A DNA stretch of 64,000 nucleotides from Fibrobacter sp. UWH4 (GTDB lineage Bacteria > Fibrobacterota > Fibrobacteria > Fibrobacterales > Fibrobacteraceae): contig NZ_FRAY01000001.1 of the NCBI RefSeq assembly GCF_900142475.1, positions 186,001-250,000 on the forward strand, read 5' to 3'. The notes under the pieces were generated by a model. The model did not search any database. It was not told the origin of the DNA and worked only from the letters and a program-made list of their open reading frames with translations. A program made the position numbers and the translations under genes. This document shows positions 14,977-24,684 of this stretch, piece after piece. The stretch's first letter is position 1. Each line of letters starts with the position of its first letter.

Positions 14977-16661
14977 TAAGTGTATTCCCCGGTCAGGCGC
15001 TTCTGGAAGTTGTCGTGGACAAGTGGCTTGTCGAAAAGGAAACCCTGTACATTGTTGCACTGGATGTTCTTGAGGAATTCGGCCTGCGTCTCGGATTCGA
15101 CGCCTTCGGCGATGATTTCCTTGTTGAGCTCGTTCGCCATCTTTACCACATTGCGGATAATGACATCGTCCTTGGAATTGGGGGCGCCCACATGGTCCAG
15201 GAGCGACTTGTCGAGCTTGATGGTGGTGATGTTGAAGTCCTTGAGCACGTTCAGTGTGGAGTAGCCGGTACCGAAGTCGTCGATGGATACGGCGATTCCG
15301 TTCTCGGCCATCGTGTTCACGAATTTCATCATGGCTGCGTTATCATCGAAATCGGCCGATTCGGTCAGTTCCACTTCGACATATTTACTTGGCACGTTGT
15401 GCTTGCGAATGATGCTCAGGACGTTGTCGGCGAGTTCGGGATTGCGCAAATGGAGCTTCGAAAAATTGGTCGAAATGCGGTGCGGTTCGATGCCGACGTC
15501 AAGCCACTGGCGAATGTCGGCGCAGGCCGTCTCGAAAACATAGAAGTCCAGGTCGCAGATGGTGCCTTCGCGCTCCAGGATGGGGATGAAGTCCATCGGA
15601 GGGACGATCGTCTTGTGGCGGATCCAACGGACTAGCGCTTCCGCTCCCGTAACCTTCTTGGTGAGCAAGTCGACCTTGGGTTGGTAGAATACCACAAATT
15701 CCTTGTTGCGGATGGCGTTGTGGAATTCGTTCGAAATTTCCTTCTGGTGCATCGCGCGGACAAGCATCTCTTTGGTAAAGTAGACGATGTCGCGAGTCTT
15801 GATGGCTCTTGCGGCCTGTAGGGACATGGCGGCGTTGTTCAGGGCGTCGTGAATTTCGACATTGTTTTCGACGGGGTAGACCCCCATTCGCGCCTGGATG
15901 CGGATGTTTACGGGCTTGGACCCTTGACTAAGCGTCATTTCGCAGTTGCTGAATCTGGAAATGAACTCTTCTTGGCGTTCCTTCTTGATGAGCGCGAAGA
16001 AATTGTCGCCGCCGAGTCGTGCGATGAGTTCCTTTTCATTGATGAATTGGGAAATTTTGCTGACGTACATCTTGAGGGCGAGGTCGCCCTGCTGGCTGCT
16101 GGTTGACTTGTTGACGTACTTGAAATTTTTCAGGTTGATGAACGTGGCCGCGTAGCTAGGGAGGTCCCCGCCGATAACCTGCTGGCTGAACATGAATATG
16201 CCGGCTTGGTTGAAGGCCCCGGTCATGGGGTCGGAAATGGCAGACTTGCGGGTGTTCCCAATCAGGTGGGCACGACCGGAGATGATGAAGAAGTCCCAGC
16301 TGAGCAACTGCACGAGTTGCTTTTCGAAATCGGTGAAACTGTGGCCGTCAATCGGGTGCGCCTGGAAAGTGAAGGACCCTTGCTCGCCGGTGCTCATGGT
16401 TTCCGAAAAATCGGTTGTCGAGGGAATTGCCGGGAGTCTGTTCTTGTCGTGGTAGGCGGTGAATTCGCCCGAAAGTCCGTTGGGGGCGAACTGGCTTACG
16501 GGAACGTAGTAAATGCAGTGGATGTAGCCGATGTTTGCTTGGAAGGCAAGGTTGGTTATGTTTCTTGCCATGATGCCGAATATTTCATCTGTATTATAAA
16601 TGGATCCAAGAAGCTTGGACCTAAAGTCAAGATACGTGCCATTCCACAGAGAAATTTCCAT
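14973..16661 (-). CDS. Degenerate-GGDEF / EAL cyclic-di-GMP phosphodiesterase
   Basis: 562 residues from ATG 16661, which has GAGG four bases upstream; a TTG at 16691 is rejected. Residues 1-135 are an unrecognised soluble sensor-like region with no membrane helix. A GGDEF domain follows, with RLGGDNFF in place of GGDEF, so cyclase activity is doubtful. The C-terminal EAL domain is intact: AEALVRW, ELTES, DDFGTGYSTLN, KLDKSLL and IAEGVE. It should hydrolyse cyclic di-GMP, the degenerate domain perhaps binding GTP as a regulator. It stands alone. Confidence 0.88.
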   Translation of the reverse strand: MEISLWNGTYLDFRSKLLGSIYNTDEIFGIMARNITNLAFQANIGYIHCIYYVPVSQFAPNGLSGEFTAYHDKNRLPAIPSTTDFSETMSTGEQGSFTFQAHPIDGHSFTDFEKQLVQLLSWDFFIISGRAHLIGNTRKSAISDPMTGAFNQAGIFMFSQQVIGGDLPSYAATFINLKNFKYVNKSTSSQQGDLALKMYVSKISQFINEKELIARLGGDNFFALIKKERQEEFISRFSNCEMTLSQGSKPVNIRIQARMGVYPVENNVEIHDALNNAAMSLQAARAIKTRDIVYFTKEMLVRAMHQKEISNEFHNAIRNKEFVVFYQPKVDLLTKKVTGAEALVRWIRHKTIVPPMDFIPILEREGTICDLDFYVFETACADIRQWLDVGIEPHRISTNFSKLHLRNPELADNVLSIIRKHNVPSKYVEVELTESADFDDNAAMMKFVNTMAENGIAVSIDDFGTGYSTLNVLKDFNITTIKLDKSLLDHVGAPNSKDDVIIRNVVKMANELNKEIIAEGVESETQAEFLKNIQCNNVQGFLFDKPLVHDNFQKRLTGEYTY

Positions 16662-16735
16662 TACATCCTCAACATACCAAAACCTCCCCAAAATTACAAA
16701 AATGCTACATCAAATGCAAGTTCGTTTTATAAGAA

Positions 16736-16766
16736 TTGACAAAAAAAGCTATTGTTAGATTAGTCT
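16736..16766 (+). promoter_or_regulatory. Possible nuo operon promoter
   Basis: TTGACA (16736-16741) is a perfect -35 word upstream of nuoB and downstream of nothing co-directional. The matching -10 is unclear (TAGATT with a 14-base or TAGTCT with a 19-base spacer). The palindrome ATTAGTCTAAT (16759-16769) overlaps. The remaining 120 bases before nuoB hold no ORF on this strand. Confidence 0.3.
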
Positions 16767-16888
16767 AATTTAAATCCATGCGGGTGTGGACGACTCCGTT
16801 TAGAAAGCCCTCTTTCCTTTTGTAGGTTTCCCGCGGAGTACTTCTTAAAATTCTATCTTTAGCGCCGCATTTAAAGAGGTAATCTCCT

Positions 16889-17524
16889 ATGAGTAATGAG
16901 GCAGAAAAGCCGAATTTCATTACGACCTCTCTTGACTTCCTGGTCAACTGGGGCCGAACGAACTCCCTGTGGCCGTTCCCTTATGGAACAGCCTGCTGCG
17001 CAATCGAATTTATGAGTACCGAAGTGGGCCGTTACGACTTGTCCCGTATCGGGTCTGAATACGTGCGCTTTACGCCGCGTCAGTCTGACGTGTTGCTGGT
17101 CGCGGGAACCATTTCCTACAAGCAGGCGCCGATCCTCAAGCGCATGTACGAACAGATGGCTGAACCCCGTTGGGTAATCGCCATGGGCGCATGCGCCAGT
17201 TCTGGTGGATTCTATGACTGCTATTGCACCGTGCCGGGTATCGACCATATCATGCCGGTGGATGTTTATATCGGCGGATGTCCCTCCCGTCCGGAAGCGT
17301 TCTTCGAGGCGATGTTTGACCTCCAGAAGAAGATCAAGGACGAGTCCTACATGAAACAGCGCGCCGAACGCGTGAAAGACCAGCTTGAAATGATCAAGGC
17401 GAAGACCGAACAGGCGAAGGCGGAAGCCCGCGAATTCGCTCGTGAAAAGACTGCTGAACTCAAGGAATTCGTGACTGAAAAAGAGCAGGAACTTGTGAAG
17501 AAGGCCCAGTTCTGGAAGGAGTAA
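16889..17524 (+). CDS. nuoB: NADH dehydrogenase subunit B, with C-terminal coiled coil
   Basis: 211 residues. The complex I core subunit carrying cluster N2, next to the quinone site. Ligands are C36 and C37 (TACCAIEFM), C102 (GACASSGG) and C131 (GGCPSRPE). The conserved protein ends near residue 150. The last 60 residues are a charged heptad-like helix (KIKDESYMKQRAERVKDQLE onward), not part of normal NuoB. It is the first gene of the operon; nuoA, normally just upstream, is absent. The stop overlaps the nuoC start. Confidence 0.95.
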   Translation: MSNEAEKPNFITTSLDFLVNWGRTNSLWPFPYGTACCAIEFMSTEVGRYDLSRIGSEYVRFTPRQSDVLLVAGTISYKQAPILKRMYEQMAEPRWVIAMGACASSGGFYDCYCTVPGIDHIMPVDVYIGGCPSRPEAFFEAMFDLQKKIKDESYMKQRAERVKDQLEMIKAKTEQAKAEAREFAREKTAELKEFVTEKEQELVKKAQFWKE

Positions 17525-18147
17525 TGATGGAAGCCAATGAAATGACTTTTGCAGAAACGGTCGTTTCTGTCCTCACCTCCAAGTTTGGTGGCAAGAAGGA
17601 CGATGCGGCCAAGTGGGACGCCTGCGTGGTGGTCCCGAAGGAATACCTGCACAATGCGGTTGAATTCCTGAAGAACGATCCGTCGATGCAGTTCGACATG
17701 CTCCTCGACCTTGCCGGTATCGACTACCTGACTTATCCGAACCATGAAGGTCCGCGTTTTGCCGTGAGCTACGCTTTTAAGAGCATGAAGAATCCGGGCC
17801 GCCGCGTTCGTCTTAAGGTGCTGGTCAGCGAAGCCGACCTGAAGGTGACGACGATTACTGATTTGTATGCAAGCGCCAACTGGCTCGAACGTGAAGTCTA
17901 CGACCAGTTCGGTATCGTGTTCGAAGGCCACCCGGACCTGCGTCGCATTTTGAACCATGTTGAATTTGTGGGCCATCCGCTCCGCAAGGATTACCCTGCC
18001 CAGAAGCGCCAGTGGCTCTCGACGACCGACTTCCTGATTCCGGAACTGGAAAAGCGCCTGGAAGACAAGGGCTACAAGGTAATCCAGCGCTCCAAGGAAA
18101 TCATGCCTGTCGAAGAAGAATATCTTGAAGGGAGTATCAGAGAATGA
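17524..18147 (+). CDS. nuoC: NADH dehydrogenase subunit C
   Basis: 207 residues. Recognised by ASANWLEREVYDQFGIVFEGHPDLRRIL and HPLRKDYP, the standard NuoC signature of the 30-kDa subunit, which sits on the peripheral arm near NuoD. It is a separate gene, not the C-D fusion of E. coli. Two ATGs adjoin at the start; the first overlaps the nuoB stop. Its end overlaps nuoD by ATGA. Confidence 0.95.
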   Translation: MMEANEMTFAETVVSVLTSKFGGKKDDAAKWDACVVVPKEYLHNAVEFLKNDPSMQFDMLLDLAGIDYLTYPNHEGPRFAVSYAFKSMKNPGRRVRLKVLVSEADLKVTTITDLYASANWLEREVYDQFGIVFEGHPDLRRILNHVEFVGHPLRKDYPAQKRQWLSTTDFLIPELEKRLEDKGYKVIQRSKEIMPVEEEYLEGSIRE

Positions 18148-19337
18148 TCGTACTTGACCCGAATGGCGAAAAGATGAACCTGATGGCCCTGAACGTGGGC
18201 CCGACGCATCCGGCGACTCACCACTGCGTGCGCCTGCTGGCTGCCCTCGATGGCGAAACCATCGTGGCCGGTGTCCATGAAATCGGCTTTATGCACCGCG
18301 GCTTCGAAAAGATGGTCGAACGCGGCACCTGGCAGCAGGTGATCCCGTACACCGACCGCTTGAACTACTGCTCTGCAATGATGAACAACATTGCATTCTG
18401 CCGCGCTGTCGAAAATATGTACGGTATCGAAATCCCGGAACGCACCAAGGTGCTCCGCGTGATTGTGAACGAACTCTCCCGTATCAACGACCACTTTATT
18501 TGTGTGGCAGCTGCTTTCCAGGACTTGGGCGGTACGACTCCGTTCATGTACGCTTTCAACCCGCGTGAAGAAATCATGCTGATTTGGGAAAAGCTCACGG
18601 GCGCACGCCTCACGAACAGCTTTGCCCGTATCGGTGGCCTCTACCGCGACAGCTACGACGGTTTCGAAGACGATGTGCTCGCAGCTTGCAAGTCGGTGGA
18701 AAAGGCCCTCAAGGACCTGCACGCCTGCTTGGACCGTAACCGTATCTTCCTCGACCGTACCGTGGGCGTCGGCAAGATTTCTGCCGAACGCGCTATCAGC
18801 TACGGCTGGACTGGTCCGTGTCTCCGTGCGACGGGTGTCGAAAGCGACCTCCGCAAGGACGAACCTTACTACGACTACGAAACCTACGACTGGGAAGTCG
18901 TGGTGGGTACCCAGGGCGACGCCAACGACCGCCTGCAGGTGCGCCTTGCCGAAATTGAAGAATCTGTGAAGATTGTGCGCCAGGCCCTGAAGCGCCTGCA
19001 ACCGGGCCCGGTCGACATCGTCGACCCACGCATCCGCGTGCCCGCGCACAAGCTTGCCTACCAGGACATGGAAGCCCTTATCGGCCGCTTCAAGAGTGTG
19101 TACGAAGGTGTGCGCGTGCCTGAAGGCGAATACTACTGCGCAAGCGAATGCGCAAACGGCGAACTTGGCTTTACCATCGTGAGCGATGGTTCCGGCCACC
19201 CGTACCGCATCAAGGTGCGTTCCCCGTCGTTTGCCCATGTGTCCGCATTTAACGAACTGGTCGAAGGCCTGACCCTTGCCGACTCCATGGCAACTCTGCC
19301 TGGCCTCAACATGATTGCTGGAGAACTTGACCGATGA
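18144..19337 (+). CDS. nuoD: NADH dehydrogenase subunit D
   Basis: 397 residues, normal size. The 49-kDa subunit forming the quinone pocket with NuoB. Visible: NVGPTHPATHHCVRLL, GFMHRGFEKM, and the C-terminal pattern GELGFTIVSDGSGHPYRIKVR with a final GLNMIAGELDR. Spans the overlap junctions nuoC (ATGA) and nuoE (ATGA). Confidence 0.97.
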   Translation: MIVLDPNGEKMNLMALNVGPTHPATHHCVRLLAALDGETIVAGVHEIGFMHRGFEKMVERGTWQQVIPYTDRLNYCSAMMNNIAFCRAVENMYGIEIPERTKVLRVIVNELSRINDHFICVAAAFQDLGGTTPFMYAFNPREEIMLIWEKLTGARLTNSFARIGGLYRDSYDGFEDDVLAACKSVEKALKDLHACLDRNRIFLDRTVGVGKISAERAISYGWTGPCLRATGVESDLRKDEPYYDYETYDWEVVVGTQGDANDRLQVRLAEIEESVKIVRQALKRLQPGPVDIVDPRIRVPAHKLAYQDMEALIGRFKSVYEGVRVPEGEYYCASECANGELGFTIVSDGSGHPYRIKVRSPSFAHVSAFNELVEGLTLADSMATLPGLNMIAGELDR

Positions 19338-20395
19338 CACAACATATTCAAGGTGCAGTTCAGTTTGTATCGAATAACCATTTGAAGTTCGACGGTCCGA
19401 GCGAAGCGATTCCCGCTCTCCCGGATCCGGGTCAGACTTTTGGCTACGTGAACAAGCCTGTTCCGCAGCCCGCTCCGAAGGAAGTGCTCGCAAAGCTTGA
19501 CACTCCCGAAATCAAGGAACGTTGCGCCGACTTGCTCAGCCGCTACCCGGTGGGCCAGGGCGCTCTCCTTGAAGTCCTTTGGCTGGTGCAGGGCGTGTTC
19601 GGTTGGGTTCCGACCGAAGGTATTCGCTGGGCGGCAAACGTTTGCTGTTGCGCTCCGGCTCATGCTCTCGGCGTTGCCACTTTCTATACCATGTACAACC
19701 ACGCTCCCAAGGGCAAGTTCCTGTTGCAGTTCTGCCGCAACATCAGCTGCGCCATCAAGGGTGCCCAGCCGCTCATCAAGTATGTCGAAAACAAGCTCGG
19801 CGTCAAGAGTGGCGAAACCACTCCCGATGGCATGTTTACCGTGCTCCAGGTGGAATGCCTGGGCAGCTGCGGTAACGGCCCGATGATGCTGGTGAACGAT
19901 GACTTCGCCACCGACGTGGTCGACGGTGAACTCAAGATGAAGCGCGGTACGACTCTGACCGAAGCTAGCATCGACCGCATTATCGACTGGTGCAAGGCTC
20001 ACGCGAACAACGTGCCGAAGCATGATGTGCTCGGCGGTGTGGTGAAGGGCCACGGTGGCCACCCGGGTGCTCCGGGTGCTACGGCCAAGCCGCAGGTCGC
20101 TGACTACGCTCCGCCTTCTCCGGTGCTTAACGTGAAGGCCGAAGCCGACGAAAACGGCGCCACCCTCACCTGGAAGGGCGCTCCCGAATTCACGAAGATT
20201 GTCGTCGAAAAGAAGAACGGCAATGACTGGGTCGCCGTGGGCGAGCCCGGCGTGAAGGACAAGGCCTTTGTAGATGCAAGCGGCAAGGCAGGCGATGTGT
20301 ATCGCATGATTGCAACTTCCGGTGAACGTACGGCAAAACCTTCCAAGGAAGCGGTGACTACCCAGAAGCCCGCGCCCGTAGAGGAGGCTAAGTAA
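19334..20395 (+). CDS. nuoE: NADH dehydrogenase subunit E fused to a fibronectin-III-like domain
   Basis: 353 residues, about twice the usual length. Residues about 55-225 are ordinary NuoE, the thioredoxin-like subunit holding the 2Fe-2S cluster N1a: C134, C139, C175 and C179 (CRNISC and CLGSC). After a Gly/Pro-rich linker (230-258), residues 259-345 look like a fibronectin type III domain: PPSPVLNVKAEADENGATLTW, a Tyr-containing later strand, then TSGERTAKPSKEA. The tail is QKPAPVEEAK. I know of no such domain in standard NuoE. It could brace the NADH-binding module or bind a partner. It precedes nuoF by two bases. Confidence 0.93.
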   Translation: MTQHIQGAVQFVSNNHLKFDGPSEAIPALPDPGQTFGYVNKPVPQPAPKEVLAKLDTPEIKERCADLLSRYPVGQGALLEVLWLVQGVFGWVPTEGIRWAANVCCCAPAHALGVATFYTMYNHAPKGKFLLQFCRNISCAIKGAQPLIKYVENKLGVKSGETTPDGMFTVLQVECLGSCGNGPMMLVNDDFATDVVDGELKMKRGTTLTEASIDRIIDWCKAHANNVPKHDVLGGVVKGHGGHPGAPGATAKPQVADYAPPSPVLNVKAEADENGATLTWKGAPEFTKIVVEKKNGNDWVAVGEPGVKDKAFVDASGKAGDVYRMIATSGERTAKPSKEAVTTQKPAPVEEAK

Positions 20396-20397
20396 TT

Positions 20398-21705
20398 ATG
20401 GCTGAAGTAGTAAAAGTTTGTACAGGAAATTTTGGCAAGGGCGCCCAGGACATTGAAGTCTACAAGAAGCTGGGCGGCTACGCGAACATTTCGGATCGCT
20501 TGTTCAACATGAGCCAGTTCGAAGTGATTGACTACGTGCAGCGTTCCGGCCTGCGTGGCCGTGGCGGTGCAGGCTTCCCGACCGGCATGAAGTGGAGCTT
20601 TGTTCCGCGCAATTCCGGCAAGCCTGTGTACATTGTGGTGAACGCTGACGAAGGCGAAGGCGGTACCTTTAAGGATCACTTCCTGATGATGGAAGATCCG
20701 CACCGCTTGATCGAAGGCCTGATTATTGCAGCCTGGGCTCTCGGTAGCCGCGCTGCCTACATCTACTGCCGTGGCGAATTCTTGCCCTGCATCGAAAGCC
20801 TGAACAAGGCTTTGAACCAGGCATACGCCGCCGGTTACCTCGGCGAAAACATTTGCGGCACCAAGTTCAGTTTCGATATCTTTGTTCACCGTGGCGCTGG
20901 CGCCTACATTTGCGGTGAAGAAACTGCTCTTATCAACTCGCTCGAAGGCCAGAAGGGACAGCCCCGCCTGAAGCCGCCTTTCCCGGCGGTGAGCGGTGCA
21001 TGGAAGAGCCCGACTTGCGTGAACAACGTCGAAACCATTATGTCTCTCCCGTGGATTTTCCAGCATGAACCCGAAGAATACGCCAAGATGGGTACACCCC
21101 GTGCCGGCGGTACCAAGGTGTTCTGCATCTCGGGCGACGTGAAGAATCCGGGCGTGTACGAAGCTCCGCTCGGCACTCCGATGATGACGATGATTAACGA
21201 ATACGCCGGTGGCGTCGTGGGCGGAAACCTGAAGGCGGTACTTCCGGGTGGTTCCTCTTGCGCTCCGTTGAACGCGGGCGAATGCGCTGTAGCTACGATG
21301 GACTACGAATGCCTCGCCTCCATGAAGACGATGTTCGGTTCGGGTGCCATGATCGTGATTAACGATACGCACAACATGGCTGAACTCCTGAACGTGCTCG
21401 GCAACTTCTACAGCCACGAATCTTGCGGCCAGTGCACTCCGTGCCGCGAAGGTACGGGTCTTCTGCACCGCATTCTGAACCAGATTGTGGAAGGCAAGGG
21501 CCACGACGGCGATGTGGAACTCATGCAGAGCCTGAGTGGTGGATTTGGCGGCGTGACGATTTGTCCGCTTTCCATTTCGCTCGGTGGCCCGGTGGGCAGC
21601 TATACGGCGAAGTTCCGCGCCGACTTCGATGAATTGATCGCAAAGAACCCCGACCACGCCAAGCCGCGTGTTCAGGAAAACTATCGTCCTGGAATTTTCT
21701 GGTAA
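20398..21705 (+). CDS. nuoF: NADH dehydrogenase subunit F
   Basis: 435 residues, normal size. Binds NADH and FMN and passes electrons to the iron-sulfur chain. Motifs: GRGGAGFPTGMKW, NADEGEGGTFKDH, ICGEETALINSLEG, and the 4Fe-4S ligands SCGQCTPCREG with a later Cys in TICPLS. Pairs with NuoE and NuoG as the electron-input module. Confidence 0.97.
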   Translation: MAEVVKVCTGNFGKGAQDIEVYKKLGGYANISDRLFNMSQFEVIDYVQRSGLRGRGGAGFPTGMKWSFVPRNSGKPVYIVVNADEGEGGTFKDHFLMMEDPHRLIEGLIIAAWALGSRAAYIYCRGEFLPCIESLNKALNQAYAAGYLGENICGTKFSFDIFVHRGAGAYICGEETALINSLEGQKGQPRLKPPFPAVSGAWKSPTCVNNVETIMSLPWIFQHEPEEYAKMGTPRAGGTKVFCISGDVKNPGVYEAPLGTPMMTMINEYAGGVVGGNLKAVLPGGSSCAPLNAGECAVATMDYECLASMKTMFGSGAMIVINDTHNMAELLNVLGNFYSHESCGQCTPCREGTGLLHRILNQIVEGKGHDGDVELMQSLSGGFGGVTICPLSISLGGPVGSYTAKFRADFDELIAKNPDHAKPRVQENYRPGIFW

Positions 21706-21709
21706 TAAT

Positions 21710-23329
21710 ATGAGTAACTTCTACAACATGCCGAAACTCCCGACCGAGAATAGCCCGAAGGTGGAAATCTTCGTGGACGACAAGGCCGTGATGGTTCCTG
21801 GCGATACAAACCTGCTCGAAGCTTTGAAGGCTGTCGGGATTGAAACTCCTCACGTCTGTTACCACCCGTATTTGCCGGTGTCCGGTAACTGCCGCCAGTG
21901 CCTGGTGGAGCAAGAAGGCCCGCGAGGTCGTATGCTCGTGATTGCCTGCTACACGCCGGTGATGCCGGGTATGAAAATCTACACGCCGGCATCCAGTGCG
22001 CGCGTGAAGAACGCCCGCAAGGCCACCCAGGAATTCATGCTGGTGAACCACCCGCTCGATTGCCCGATTTGCGACAAGGCCGGTGAATGCACCCTGCAGG
22101 AAAACTACATGGAAGCGGGCCAGAACGAATCCCGCATGCGCCCCGAATACGGCAAGAACTACCACGGCAATCCCGCACACCAGTTCATTGATGCGAAGGG
22201 TCAGCTCCGTGGCGGTAAGCACGTGGACTTGGGCCCCCGCGTGTTGCTCGACGAAGAACGCTGCGTGCAGTGCGACCGTTGCGTGCGCTTTATGCGTACC
22301 ATTGCCGGTTCCGAACAGCTGCAGCTCGCCGGCCGCGCCGACCATACCTACATTACCACGTTCCCGGGTGAAAAGCTCGATCACGAATACGACTTGTGCG
22401 TGACCGACGTTTGCCCGGTGGGCGCCATGACCGCGAAGTACTTCCGCTTCCAGAAGCGCGTTTGGCTGCTCAGCCACACGCCGACGGTTTCGATGGACGA
22501 TTCTCTCGGCGCAAACATTTGGCTCGATTACGCCGACGGTCACATTTACCGTGTGATGCCGCGTTGCAACCCTGAAGTGAACCGCAGCTGGCTTTCTAAC
22601 ACGAGCCGCCTCGCGTTCCAGAACTTCGACAAGAACCGCTTGCCGGCGATGGGCTTCCACGTGATTCAGGAAGCGCTCGCCGAAGTCAAGAAGGTCGGGG
22701 GCAAGGTCGCCCTCGTTGCCGGTGGCTATTGCACCGTCGAAGATCTTGCTGCGGTTCGCATGCTCAAGGAATCCTTGGGCGACTCCGCCGAACTTTTCGG
22801 CGGGACCTTCAAGAAGGTCGGCGCCCCCGACGGCATTGCCATGAGTGGCGACCCGCTTGCAAACCGTGCCGCATTCAAGCTGCTTGGCATTCCTGACAAC
22901 AACCTCGAAGACCTTACGAAGCGTGCTTCTGAATTCAAGGTGCTTGTCACCGTGAATAACGACATCTTTGGTGAAGGTGGTGCCGCTGTGGCTACCCTCG
23001 AGAAGATTCCGACCCGTATCGCGTTCACTCCGTTCAACGATGCTACCGCCCAAAAGGCGTCGCTCGCTTTCGGCATTCGCCACTGGAGCGAAGTCCAGGG
23101 TACTATGGTGAATAGCCTGAACATTTTGCAGAAGTTGAACGCTTGCCCGGTATGCCCCGACGAAAAGATCCGCGCCGCCTACGACGTGCTTTCGGAACTC
23201 GCCGGGAACAAGTTCGAATCCGCATTCGACGCCTTCAAGAAGGCGGGCGAATATGCGGCCGTACTTGCAGGACTTTCTTACGATACCATCAAGAGTACAG
23301 GCAAGTTGCTCGAAGGAGGTAACGCCTAA
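21710..23329 (+). CDS. nuoG: NADH dehydrogenase subunit G, short form
   Basis: 539 residues from ATG 21710. An upstream in-frame ATG at 21668 lies inside nuoF and is rejected. The N-terminal half keeps all cluster motifs: the 2Fe-2S set (CYHPYLPVSGNCRQC), the His/Cys set HPLDCPICDKAGEC, CVQCDRC and CVTDVCPVGAMTAK. The molybdopterin-like C-terminal part is much shorter than in E. coli (about 900 residues in all). The stop overlaps the nuoH ATG (TAATGG). Confidence 0.95.
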   Translation: MSNFYNMPKLPTENSPKVEIFVDDKAVMVPGDTNLLEALKAVGIETPHVCYHPYLPVSGNCRQCLVEQEGPRGRMLVIACYTPVMPGMKIYTPASSARVKNARKATQEFMLVNHPLDCPICDKAGECTLQENYMEAGQNESRMRPEYGKNYHGNPAHQFIDAKGQLRGGKHVDLGPRVLLDEERCVQCDRCVRFMRTIAGSEQLQLAGRADHTYITTFPGEKLDHEYDLCVTDVCPVGAMTAKYFRFQKRVWLLSHTPTVSMDDSLGANIWLDYADGHIYRVMPRCNPEVNRSWLSNTSRLAFQNFDKNRLPAMGFHVIQEALAEVKKVGGKVALVAGGYCTVEDLAAVRMLKESLGDSAELFGGTFKKVGAPDGIAMSGDPLANRAAFKLLGIPDNNLEDLTKRASEFKVLVTVNNDIFGEGGAAVATLEKIPTRIAFTPFNDATAQKASLAFGIRHWSEVQGTMVNSLNILQKLNACPVCPDEKIRAAYDVLSELAGNKFESAFDAFKKAGEYAAVLAGLSYDTIKSTGKLLEGGNA

Positions 23330-24684
23330 TGGATATCATCGAATCCAAAACCTGGGTGGAATGGCTCATCACGATTGCGAAGTTTGGCTTCTGCTTCGTG
23401 CCTGTGCTCTACATCCTGTTGTTGATTCCTATGGAACGCCGTGGTGCAGGTTTCATGCAGGACCGTCAGGGCCCGAACCGCTCCTACATCAAGGTTCCGT
23501 ATTTCGGTAAGGTCCGCTTGTTCGGCTATGTGCAGAACATGTGCGACGGTACCAAGTTGTTCTTCAAGGAAATGTTTGCTCCGAAGGGTGCAAAGAAATT
23601 CCTTTACTACGTGGCTCCGGCAATCCCGTTTGCCATCGTGTTCCTTTCTCCGTGCGTGATTCCCTGGTTTGGCCCGATGGTTTTTGACTGGGGTGGCCAG
23701 GTGGTGCGCATCGCGGGCCCGATCGTGGATTCCGAAGTGGGCATCTTGCTCCTGTTCGGTTTCAGTTCGCTTTCCGCCTACGGTGCCGTTCTCGCTGGCT
23801 TGAGCTCCCGTTCCAAGTACAGCTACCTCGGTTCTCTGCGTACGACCGCGATGACGATCAGCTACGAAGTCTGCCAGGGCCTTTCGATGATGGGCCTCCT
23901 GGTGCTCGCTGGTTCTTTCAGCCTCACCGATATCGTGAGCTGGCAGGAACACCACGTGTGGGGCATTGTCGCCCAACCGGTGGCTTTCTTCTGCTTCTTG
24001 ATTGCGACGATTGCCGAAACGGGCCGAGCTCCGTTCGACGTTGCCGAAGGTGAACCCGAACTTGTTGCCGGTTACCATACAGAATATGGTGCCATGCAGT
24101 TCGGCCTGTTCTACATGGGTGAATACTCTCACATTTGCATCAGCAGCCTTCTGGTGGCAACCCTCTTCTTGGGCGGTTACTCGGTCCCGTTCGTGACGAC
24201 CGAAACCATCCAGGCTCACATGGGTGGCTCGCTCGCTATCCTCTGCTGGGTGCTCGCTTTCTTCGCTCTCGCGTTTCTCCACATGATCTACCGCTACTCC
24301 CGCAAGCTCCGTGCTTCGGCACAGTCCAACAAGATGGAAATCTTGCAGGAATACAAGCTTTACAAGGGGATCGGTTGGATTGCCGCTTTCGTGCTGGTCT
24401 GCGCCGGTGTCGCATCCTGGGTGCTTTACAACCCGCAGGTTACCGTGGTTAATGGTGTCGCCGTGAACACTCTGGGCGCTGCCCTCGGTACGGCTCTCAT
24501 CCACCTGCTCGTGCTCCTGGTGAAGAGCGTGTTCTTCTGCTGGGTGTGGATTTGGGTCCGCTGGACGCTCCCGCGCTTCCGCTACGACCACGTGATGCAT
24601 CTTGGCTGGAAGATCATCTTGAACATCGCTATCTTGAACCTCGTCGTGACCGCCGTGGTCGCGAAGCTGATGGGAGGTAACTAA
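23329..24684 (+). CDS. nuoH: NADH dehydrogenase subunit H with internal insertion
   Basis: 451 residues against about 325 in E. coli. The membrane subunit that joins the arms and lines the quinone entrance. Conserved: RRGAGFMQDRQGPNR and ETGRAPFDVAEGEPELVAGYHTEY. About 100 extra residues lie near 300-375, between a basic loop (YSRKLRASAQSNKMEIL) and the final helices, and include one additional hydrophobic segment. The insertion is in frame and of normal composition. Confidence 0.94.
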   Translation: MDIIESKTWVEWLITIAKFGFCFVPVLYILLLIPMERRGAGFMQDRQGPNRSYIKVPYFGKVRLFGYVQNMCDGTKLFFKEMFAPKGAKKFLYYVAPAIPFAIVFLSPCVIPWFGPMVFDWGGQVVRIAGPIVDSEVGILLLFGFSSLSAYGAVLAGLSSRSKYSYLGSLRTTAMTISYEVCQGLSMMGLLVLAGSFSLTDIVSWQEHHVWGIVAQPVAFFCFLIATIAETGRAPFDVAEGEPELVAGYHTEYGAMQFGLFYMGEYSHICISSLLVATLFLGGYSVPFVTTETIQAHMGGSLAILCWVLAFFALAFLHMIYRYSRKLRASAQSNKMEILQEYKLYKGIGWIAAFVLVCAGVASWVLYNPQVTVVNGVAVNTLGAALGTALIHLLVLLVKSVFFCWVWIWVRWTLPRFRYDHVMHLGWKIILNIAILNLVVTAVVAKLMGGN

